64,000 bases of DNA, from NCBI RefSeq assembly GCF_900187405.1, contig NZ_LT896716.1:3844753-3908752 (forward strand). The letters are read 5' to 3'. A model generated the notes under the pieces. The model made no database searches, had not been told where the DNA came from, and worked only from the letters and a program-made list of their open reading frames with translations. A program made the position numbers and the translations under genes. The first letter of the stretch is position 1. The number at the start of each line of letters is the position of its first letter. Positions 52,616 through 59,372 of this stretch are shown here, in pieces. Source of the DNA: Geobacter sp. DSM 9736. Its GTDB lineage: Bacteria; Desulfobacterota; Desulfuromonadia; Geobacterales; Geobacteraceae.

Positions 52616-52999
52616 TCAGCTAGCTCGCTGGCTCTTGAACGCACATTGCACGGCCTGCCGGATTTCTTCTCTGTCCTCCGGTTTGACTGGCTTGAGGGCG
52701 TGGTAGAAAATCCCTTCCTTGCGAAGTTTGCGGATCAGAGGTAGAGACATTTCGTTTGAAACCAGAATGATGGTCACGTCACGATTGCACTTTTTGAGTA
52801 GCGGTATGAGGTCCGTCGCCGTAATTTCATCGAACTCGCTGCTTATCAAAATCACCTGGGCCGTCTTTTTAAGGATTCCGTGGAGCGCGTTGGCTGCCGA
52901 GTTGGTTACAGTTACGTTGTATCCGGCCTCTATGAAAAGGTCCGCCATCTGTTTCCGGGAATCCAGATCCTCATCCGCTATAAGAAGTCCTTGCGTCAT
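52616..52999 (-). CDS. receiver-like protein lacking the phosphoacceptor Asp
   Basis: This gene encodes 127 residues, a stand-alone receiver fold with GAAGAGGAG upstream. The acidic pocket (D9, E10, D11), a Ser at the Thr/Ser position (LVSNE) and K103 (ALKPV) are present, but the place of the phosphoacceptor Asp (after VILI) is Ser53 (LISSEFDE). It therefore cannot be phosphorylated in the usual way and may work as a pseudo-receiver. It lies between the two small membrane proteins of the operon and close to the hybrid kinase at 53.7 kb. Confidence 0.82.
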   Translation of the reverse strand: MTQGLLIADEDLDSRKQMADLFIEAGYNVTVTNSAANALHGILKKTAQVILISSEFDEITATDLIPLLKKCNRDVTIILVSNEMSLPLIRKLRKEGIFYHALKPVKPEDREEIRQAVQCAFKSQRAS

Positions 53000-53045
53000 G
53001 ATCAGCTCCTCTTCGCGTACGTAATGTGGCAGTCCCTGTGTATCG

Positions 53046-53294
53046 TCAGGTCCGATCGCTCTCGGTTCCCGTTGGTGAAGCCTCTTCTTTCACTGAAGAG
53101 AAAAGGCCCTTGATCATCGACATGAAGAGCATGGTGCCGGGGAAAAGCTGAAACACGACTATTAGGGCACCGAAGGCAATGAATAGCACCAGAATCAGGC
53201 TAAATCCTTCCGTCTCGGCTCCTCCGGCTGCATAAGCAGCAGAAGCGAATCCTGTAAAGATGGCAAATGGTAGGTTCTTGATAGTCGTTTTCAT
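53046..53294 (-). CDS. small single-pass membrane protein, paralogue B
   Basis: ATG 53294 is preceded by GAAGGAGG (82 residues); the longer frame lacks a ribosome site. A signal peptide (MKTTIKNLPFAIFTGFASAAYA) is followed by one membrane helix (FSLILVLFIAFGALIVVFQLFPGTMLFMSMIKGLF) and a polar tail. The FQLFPGxxxxxxMIKG block is shared with the two other small proteins. It is the first gene downstream of the sigma-54 promoter. Confidence 0.78.
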   Translation of the reverse strand: MKTTIKNLPFAIFTGFASAAYAAGGAETEGFSLILVLFIAFGALIVVFQLFPGTMLFMSMIKGLFSSVKEEASPTGTESDRT

Positions 53295-53343
53295 GGTGAT
53301 CCTCCTTCGTGACCTGCAGAGGGACTTCCTTTGCGAGTGGAAA

Positions 53344-53359
53344 TGCACCATATGTACCA
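53344..53359 (-). promoter_or_regulatory. sigma-54 (-24/-12) promoter
   Basis: On the minus strand TGGTAC, five bases, then GTGCA. The GG and GC are separated by exactly ten bases (GG-N10-GC), the invariant spacing of sigma-54 promoters. It lies about 50 bases upstream of the small-protein gene starting at 53294. Two sigma-54 activators are encoded within 5 kb. The rest of the gap to 53714 is AT-rich with runs of A and T and no other clear signal apart from a possible short ORF. Confidence 0.8.
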
Positions 53360-53467
53360 GTATTAAAAATGTTTATTATTTTTATATTAACTATTTGAAA
53401 CTCATCATTTTTTTTGTGTAGAAAGGCGCTATCGCCTGCAGGCTGTCTGTTCGTCTGTATAAGTTTT

Positions 53468-53626
53468 TTATACGGGATATACAGGAGAAAAGGGTGTGCA
53501 AGACTCGGTATGAACGTGTAAATACCCTAAACCAATGAAGATTACGCCTGCGGCGAAGGTGTATGTAAAAATATGCGGATGTATTTTCAAATAATATTTG
53601 TTAATAATATAGTTCCAAGAGTTCAT
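53468..53626 (-). CDS. possible tiny membrane protein (52 aa)
   Basis: ATG 53626 opens a 53-codon frame ending at 53468, inside the divergent intergenic region. The product has one hydrophobic segment (HIFTYTFAAGVIFIGLGYLHVH) preceded by a Lys/Tyr-rich stretch. There is no good ribosome site and the frame overlaps nothing else. Real or spurious cannot be decided without conservation. Confidence 0.3.
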   Translation of the reverse strand: MNSWNYIINKYYLKIHPHIFTYTFAAGVIFIGLGYLHVHTESCTPFSPVYPV

Positions 53627-53714
53627 GGGGCGCCACTGAGGTTTACTGGAAGGATGATACACTTACGATAAGGCATGTTCTTAGGGCAGGCGGCTGTTCG
53701 CGGGCGGGGTAATC

Positions 53715-56039
53715 ATGATTGAGCGGGATTGCAAATGGAGGCTCAATCCACTCAACATTTCGCTTCTTTACGCGCTCATCGGGGTGTTGTGGGTTGTGCT
53801 TCCGAGCCAGTTTTTCACGATGCTGTCGCACGAGCCAAGCATATACAGAAGGATGGAGGACCTGTACAACGGGCTCTTCATCATAGTGACCGCCTGGGGA
53901 TTGCACTTCATCATCAAGAACAACGAGGAGGCGATACGCCGTCGGCAACAATCGTTGCGAAGGCTGAACAGAGCACTGAAAGCCTTCAGTGAATGCAATC
54001 ACACCCTGATCAGGACGACCGAGGAACTGGAACTGATGAACAGGGTGTGTGAAACAATTGTGAAGGTTGGCGGATACCGGCTTTCTTGGGTTGGTTTGGC
54101 GCAGAGCAATCCCGAGAAGACGGTGTTGCCGGTGGCGCAGTCGGGTGATGACGGAGGGTATCTCGACACCCTGAGGGTCACGTGGTCAGATACGGAAACG
54201 GGGCGTGGGCCTACGGGACTGGCAATCCGCAGCGGCATGCCCAGTGTTGCCCAGCACATCCTGACGGATCCTCGTTGGGAGCCGTGGCGGGAACGTGCCC
54301 TCAAGTATGGCTACGCTTCGGCAATATCGCTTCCTCTCACGGACGATACGGGAGTTTTCGGTGCACTCGTCATACTTTCAGGTGAACCTGGAGCTTTTGA
54401 CCGGGAGGAGATGAAGCTCCTGGAGGAGCTTGCTGACAACCTTTCTTACGGGATAAATGCATTACGCCGAAATGAGCAGCGCAAGAAAGTTGAAAAGGAA
54501 CGTAAGCTTCTGGCCTCCGTCGTCGAGCAGGCAATGGAGGGAATCATCCTGTTTGACAGTGATGGCACGATCCAGTACGTAAATCCGGCGGCTGAAAGAA
54601 TAACCGGATATGTGCAGCAGGGAGTGAGCGATGACCCCCATGAGGGGGAGCAGAATCGGGAACTTTACGAGGCTATATGGGAGACCTTGTCGCGAGGGCA
54701 CGATGGAGTCGGGCACTTCATCTACCAGGGGAGACAGGGCATTCAGTATGAAATCGACCCGACTATTTGGGCCGTTACCGACAGTTCCGGTAAAGTCAGC
54801 AACTATGCGGCGTTAATCAGGGATGTGACGCGGGAGGTACAATTGGAGCGCCAACTGCGTCTTGCTCAGAAAATGGAAGCCATCGCTACTCTTGCAGGGG
54901 GGATCGCGCATGATTTCAACAACAACCTCGCTTCGATAATTACCTGTACCGAGATGGCAAGAGAGGATGTGTCCCCCGATTCTCCCGTGCGGGAATTGCT
55001 CGACGTTGTTTTGAAGGCCGGGTACCGGGGCAGGAACCTGGTGAAGCAGATTCTGACGATCAGCTGCCAAGGAGAGCAGGAGAAGCAGCCCGTCCAGGTG
55101 GAGCTGATAGTGGAGGAGTGTCTGAAACTGTTGCGGGCATCTTTTCCTGCTTCAATCGAGATCCGGAAGATGTTCGGCGAAAACCTGGGAGTCGTACTTG
55201 CAGACCCCACTCAGATCCACCAGATAATCGTCAACCTCTGTACCAATGCAGCCTATGCCATGCGAGATAAAGGAGGGCTGCTGGAGATATCTGCATCTAA
55301 TGTGGATATCGATGCAGACGCCGCCGCGGAATTCCAGGACCTCCAGGCTGGTCGATATATGCGGCTTGATGTTGGGGATACTGGACATGGCATGACCCCA
55401 GAGGTGATGGAGCGTATTTTCGATCCTTTCTTTACTACAAAGAAAAAAAGCGGCGGGACTGGCTTGGGCCTTTCGGTGATTCACGGGATAGTGAAGAACC
55501 ACCGGGGCGCGATCACAGTCGATAGCAGTCCAGGCCATGGCGCACGTTTCCATGTTTACTTGCCTCGCATCGACAGTTCACGGGAAGTTTCCGCAAGCGA
55601 GCCACCGCTTCCTGCAATGAAAGGGAACGAAAGGATTCTTTTTGTAGACGATGAGGAGGATGTAGCCTACGCCGGAGGGAAGATGCTGGCCCGCTTCGGT
55701 TATGAGGTCGAGGTTCTGCGGGACAGCCGCGAGGCTCTAAAAATGTTCCGCGCGGACCCTTATCGTTTCGATCTCGTTTTTACAGATCAGAACATGCCGA
55801 ACATGACAGGAACGGAACTCACCAAGGAAATTCTCACGATTCGTCCGGATACGCCTGTAATCTTATGTACAGGTCTTGGTCCGGCCAGCTGTTTTGTGAA
55901 TAAGAAAGAAAAAAAGGCTCTTGGTATTCGAGAGGTTGTGGTTAAGCCCCTGGATCAGTCTGAATTGGCACGAATCGTCAGAAGGGCTTTGGATGCACCG
56001 GGAGAGTTGGGGAGCGCTGCCGGTGCGGGTTCCGGATGA
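53715..56039 (+). CDS. hybrid histidine kinase (2 TM, GAF, PAS, HisKA, HATPase, receiver)
   Basis: This gene encodes 774 residues. Two N-terminal membrane segments (LNISLLYALIGVLWVVLPSQFF and LYNGLFIIVTAWGLHFII) are followed by a GAF domain (about 85-255; WVGLAQSNP, GLAIRSGMPSVAQ, SAISLPLTDDTGVFGALVILSGEP), a PAS domain (about 270-385), HisKA with H-box AHDFNNNLASII, an ATPase domain with N (VNLCTNAAYAM), G1 (DVGDTGHGM), F and G2 (GTGLGLSV) boxes, and a receiver with Asp in LVFTDQNMPNMTG. It likely phosphorylates the sigma-54 activator encoded just downstream. Confidence 0.92.
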   Translation: MIERDCKWRLNPLNISLLYALIGVLWVVLPSQFFTMLSHEPSIYRRMEDLYNGLFIIVTAWGLHFIIKNNEEAIRRRQQSLRRLNRALKAFSECNHTLIRTTEELELMNRVCETIVKVGGYRLSWVGLAQSNPEKTVLPVAQSGDDGGYLDTLRVTWSDTETGRGPTGLAIRSGMPSVAQHILTDPRWEPWRERALKYGYASAISLPLTDDTGVFGALVILSGEPGAFDREEMKLLEELADNLSYGINALRRNEQRKKVEKERKLLASVVEQAMEGIILFDSDGTIQYVNPAAERITGYVQQGVSDDPHEGEQNRELYEAIWETLSRGHDGVGHFIYQGRQGIQYEIDPTIWAVTDSSGKVSNYAALIRDVTREVQLERQLRLAQKMEAIATLAGGIAHDFNNNLASIITCTEMAREDVSPDSPVRELLDVVLKAGYRGRNLVKQILTISCQGEQEKQPVQVELIVEECLKLLRASFPASIEIRKMFGENLGVVLADPTQIHQIIVNLCTNAAYAMRDKGGLLEISASNVDIDADAAAEFQDLQAGRYMRLDVGDTGHGMTPEVMERIFDPFFTTKKKSGGTGLGLSVIHGIVKNHRGAITVDSSPGHGARFHVYLPRIDSSREVSASEPPLPAMKGNERILFVDDEEDVAYAGGKMLARFGYEVEVLRDSREALKMFRADPYRFDLVFTDQNMPNMTGTELTKEILTIRPDTPVILCTGLGPASCFVNKKEKKALGIREVVVKPLDQSELARIVRRALDAPGELGSAAGAGSG

Positions 56040-56062
56040 GCAGCAAGAGGTGAGGGGGAAGT

Positions 56063-57463
56063 ATGGCGAGAATCCTCATAATCGATGATGATGAAGAAAT
56101 ATGCAGTTCATTCTCCTTTGTCGTAAAACGAATGGGGCATGAAGCACTATGCGCAAACACCCTTAAAAAGGGGCTGGAGCTCTCTCGGTACGAGCCGTTC
56201 GATGTCATATTTCTCGATGTGCGCATGCCGGATGGAAACGGTCTTGAAGCTCTGCCTCAGCTCAAGGGTACGCCTTCGGCCCCGGAAATTATAATTATCA
56301 CGGGGTTCGGGGATGCCCATGGTGCTGAGCTGGCAATAAAGAGCGGAGCCTGGGACTACATAGAGAAGGGATCATCCCTCAAGGAGATCAGCCTCCCACT
56401 TTCACGAGCACTGCAGTATCGGGAACAGAAGCAGGCTGAGAGCACCAACGTGGTAGTGCTGAGGCGGGAGGAGATAATTGGCAGCAGTACCAGACTGACC
56501 GAATGCCTGGAGCTAGTGGCACAGGCCAGCGGCAGTGAGGCCAATGTTCTCATAATGGGGGAGACCGGGTCGGGAAAGGAACTTTTCGCTCGTGCCTTGC
56601 ACCGCAACAGTTCCCGGGAGCGAGGCCCTTTTGTGACGGTCGATTGCGCTGCTCTACCGGAGAACCTGATAGAGAGTCTGCTGTTCGGGCACGAAAAAGG
56701 GGCTTTCACAGGTGCTGACCAGGCTAAGGAAGGGCTTATACGTCAGGCGGACGGCGGGACGCTCTTTCTGGATGAGGTGGGCGAACTTCCTATGTCTCTT
56801 CAAAAGGCCTTCTTGCGTGTCCTTCAGGAACATCGGTTCCGCCCGGTGGGAAGCAGCAGGGAAGTCAGCAGCGATTTTCGGCTGGTAGCAGCAACAAACC
56901 GAAACCTGGAAAAAATGGTGGAGAACGGGCAATTTCGGGGGGATTTGCTGTTCCGTCTTCAGGCGTTCGTTATCGAGTTGCCGCCTCTGAGAGAACGCCG
57001 GGAGGATATAAGGGAGCTAACAAGGTATCACGTGGACAGGTTCTGCGAGCATTACAGCCTAAGCGCCAAAGGGTTTTCCCCTGAGTTTCTGGAGACGCTC
57101 TGCTCATACCCGTGGCCGGGAAATGTGCGGGAGCTGGTCAATACCCTTGAGCGGACGGTGATTCTCGCGCGTTTCGAGCCGATACTGTTCCCTCAGCACC
57201 TGCCCCCCTACATAAGAATACAGGTAACTCAGGCTTCGCTGGTCCACGAGATCCATATCGACGAGGATACAGGTGTCAATTATCTGGTCAGCCTGCCGAA
57301 ACTTCACGACTATCGGGAGACTGTGTTTTCGCAGGCAGAGAAGCAGTACTTGCATAACTTGATGTCGCTGGCCGACGAGAACATGGGCGAAGCATGCCGT
57401 ATCTCGGGCCTGTCCCAGTCGAGGCTGTACGCGCTACTCAAGAAGCATCAGATTTCTTCGTAA
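56063..57463 (+). CDS. sigma-54-dependent response regulator
   Basis: This gene encodes 466 residues. Receiver domain (1-120; phosphoacceptor Asp in VIFLDVRMPDGNG), an AAA+ domain (about 145-375) with GETGSGKE (Walker A), the sigma-54-contacting GAFTGA loop, LFLDEVGELP (Walker B) and ATNRNL. A C-terminal Fis-type helix-turn-helix (NMGEACRISGLSQSRLYALLKKHQI) ends the protein. It starts 23 bases after the hybrid kinase gene and so is probably its partner. The sigma-54 promoter at 53344 is a plausible target. Confidence 0.95.
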   Translation: MARILIIDDDEEICSSFSFVVKRMGHEALCANTLKKGLELSRYEPFDVIFLDVRMPDGNGLEALPQLKGTPSAPEIIIITGFGDAHGAELAIKSGAWDYIEKGSSLKEISLPLSRALQYREQKQAESTNVVVLRREEIIGSSTRLTECLELVAQASGSEANVLIMGETGSGKELFARALHRNSSRERGPFVTVDCAALPENLIESLLFGHEKGAFTGADQAKEGLIRQADGGTLFLDEVGELPMSLQKAFLRVLQEHRFRPVGSSREVSSDFRLVAATNRNLEKMVENGQFRGDLLFRLQAFVIELPPLRERREDIRELTRYHVDRFCEHYSLSAKGFSPEFLETLCSYPWPGNVRELVNTLERTVILARFEPILFPQHLPPYIRIQVTQASLVHEIHIDEDTGVNYLVSLPKLHDYRETVFSQAEKQYLHNLMSLADENMGEACRISGLSQSRLYALLKKHQISS

Positions 57464-57530
57464 ATGTACAGTTGCGCATCGTTGGGAGGAGTTCCGTATC
57501 AAAATTTTTCCTCGAAAAATTCAGGGGAGG

Positions 57531-57755
57531 GTGACATTATCTTTGGTGTCGGGCCTTCTGCTCGCGCTGGCCGGCATACTCCCCGGTGATGCTGCATTCA
57601 AGTCCGGTTTCCTCATGAAGCTGTTTTACCTCTTTTTGGGGGCGATTGTGGTCGGAATGATCATAGCCTTCCAGGTTCTTCCGGGGCTGGCGAGCATAGA
57701 GACAATGGTCAGAGGCATCCGCACCCTGTCCAGAAGAGCGGGAAGGCGCCGTTGA
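57531..57755 (+). CDS. small single-pass membrane protein, paralogue C (start uncertain)
   Basis: The first standard start in the frame is GTG 57531 (74 residues), but the run AGGGGAGG abuts it with no spacing, which is a poor initiation site. Extending the frame upstream gives ATC at 57498 with GGAGGAG six bases before and a textbook signal peptide (KIFPRKIQGRVTLSLVSGLLLALAGILPGDAA). So initiation may be at a non-canonical codon or the start has a base error. The helix region LGAIVVGMIIAFQVLPGLASIETMVRGI matches the FQxxPGxxxxxxMIKG stretch of the two proteins at 52-53 kb. Confidence 0.6.
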   Translation: MTLSLVSGLLLALAGILPGDAAFKSGFLMKLFYLFLGAIVVGMIIAFQVLPGLASIETMVRGIRTLSRRAGRRR

Positions 57756-57839
57756 AATCCTCCTGTCCCTCGATTTTTCCCTCCTAGTGGTGCTGCGGCA
57801 CCATCCATCTATCCATCTACTACCCCTAGCTGTTGACGC

Positions 57840-57868
57840 TTGACTTCCAGACTCTTTTTCTTTAAAGT
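57840..57868 (+). promoter_or_regulatory. predicted sigma-70 promoter of the second sigma-54 activator gene
   Basis: TTGACT (57840-57845), 17 bases, then TAAAGT (57863-57868), about 90 bases upstream of the ATG at 57955. The same -10 hexamer occurs at rpoH. Confidence 0.5.
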
Positions 57869-57954
57869 AATTAAGCTCATTTCATGTATGGTGATTCATC
57901 GCTTAATCTTCTAATGCTTGTGTGATTTCAACTGGTTGCACAGGGGCGAGCACG

Positions 57955-59370
57955 ATGGAAACAAAAAATATTCTGGTTGTGGACGATGAGGCGATCATTC
58001 GTGAGGGGCTTCGGCGTATCCTGGAGGGAGAGGGTTTTGTCGTAGAGACGTTCGGTGCAGGACGCCCCGCCATAGAGAGAATGCAGGATGAGGACTTCAG
58101 CCTAGTCATAACTGACTTGAAGATGCCCGGCATGAGCGGCTTGGAAGTCTTGAAGAGCATCAAGATACTTCAGCCGGAAGTTCCTGTGATCATCATAACT
58201 GGTTATTCCACTGTGGATACGGCCGTAGAGACGATGAAAAGCGGCGCAGTGGATTATGTGGCGAAACCGTTCACGCCGGAACAGATCATAGAGAAAGTGA
58301 CAAAGGCTCTTGAGCAGAAGGCAGTACTGATCGACAGCATGTACCTGCGGAAGGAACTGCGCGATCACCACGGCTTTGACATGTTTATCGGCGAGAGTCG
58401 GGAGATGCAGCGGATCTACCGGCGTATCCTTCAGGTTACACCCACTGACAGCACCGTTCTGATCACCGGGGAGAGCGGGACGGGAAAGGAGCTCGTGGCA
58501 AGGGCAATTCACCGTAACAGCCCGCGGCGAGACAATCCATTCGTAGCGGTAGACTGCTCATCTCTGGCTGAGAACCTTCTGGAGAGCGAACTTTTCGGTC
58601 ATATCAAAGGATCCTTCACCGGAGCGATCCAGACGAAGACGGGTCTCTTCAAAGTCGCTGACGGGGGAACACTCTTTCTCGACGAGATTTCCAACATCAG
58701 TCTCACAACACAGGCAAAACTGCTACGTGTCCTTCAGGAACGGGAGGTTACTCCGATCGGTGGTACTCAGCCAATCCCGATCGATATTCGTCTTGTCGGA
58801 GCTACCAACAGGAACCTGCGGTCGATGGTGGCCGAAGGGTCGTTCCGGGAGGATCTGTTTTTCCGCCTGAACATTATTCCCATCGACCTTCCGCCCCTGC
58901 GAGAACGGAAGGGGGATCTGCCGCTGCTCATCGGATTCTTTCTCAAGAAGTTTTCCGAGGAGTTCGGTAAAGAGATCCGCGGAATTGCTCCCGACGCCAT
59001 GGCCCTGCTGGAAGGGTACCAGTTCCCAGGCAATGTACGGGAACTGGAAAATCTGATAGAACGCGCGGTGGTTCTGGCGGAGGGTGACCTTATTCTTAAG
59101 GATGATCTGGAATTGCAATCTGCCGAGGAAAAGAGGAGCCAGGTGGCGGAGTACGTTCCGCAGAGCCTTGAGGAGCTGAAGGAGACCAAGCGGCATATCC
59201 GGGAAAGAGCTATAGAGCCTATTGAAAAGGCGTTCGTACTCCATGCTCTGCAACGTAACAACTGGAATGTCACGAGGGCAGCGGAAGAAACGGGCATGCT
59301 GCGCCCGAATTTTCAGGCGCTCCTCAAAAAACTCGGAATTTCGGTGCGTAATCAGGTGGGAGGGCATTGA
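57955..59370 (+). CDS. sigma-54-dependent response regulator (NtrC-type)
   Basis: ATG 57955 gives 471 residues. Receiver (1-120; Asp in LVITDLKMPGMSG, K in VAKPF), AAA+ domain with GESGTGKE, GSFTGA in place of the common GAFTGA, LFLDEISNIS and ATNRNL, and a Fis-type C terminus (NWNVTRAAEETGMLRPNFQALLKKLGI). The Ala-to-Ser change in the loop is seen in a minority of functional activators. Its stop is 2 bases from the convergent haem-kinase gene, making that kinase the likely partner. Confidence 0.95.
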   Translation: METKNILVVDDEAIIREGLRRILEGEGFVVETFGAGRPAIERMQDEDFSLVITDLKMPGMSGLEVLKSIKILQPEVPVIIITGYSTVDTAVETMKSGAVDYVAKPFTPEQIIEKVTKALEQKAVLIDSMYLRKELRDHHGFDMFIGESREMQRIYRRILQVTPTDSTVLITGESGTGKELVARAIHRNSPRRDNPFVAVDCSSLAENLLESELFGHIKGSFTGAIQTKTGLFKVADGGTLFLDEISNISLTTQAKLLRVLQEREVTPIGGTQPIPIDIRLVGATNRNLRSMVAEGSFREDLFFRLNIIPIDLPPLRERKGDLPLLIGFFLKKFSEEFGKEIRGIAPDAMALLEGYQFPGNVRELENLIERAVVLAEGDLILKDDLELQSAEEKRSQVAEYVPQSLEELKETKRHIRERAIEPIEKAFVLHALQRNNWNVTRAAEETGMLRPNFQALLKKLGISVRNQVGGH

Positions 59371-59372
59371 CG

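Noticed and set aside
57901-57955. Possible sigma-54 site (GGTTGCA) before the second activator gene
   Set aside because: The GG needed ten bases before the GC is TT here, so the -24/-12 spacing fails; a sigma-70 promoter fits better.
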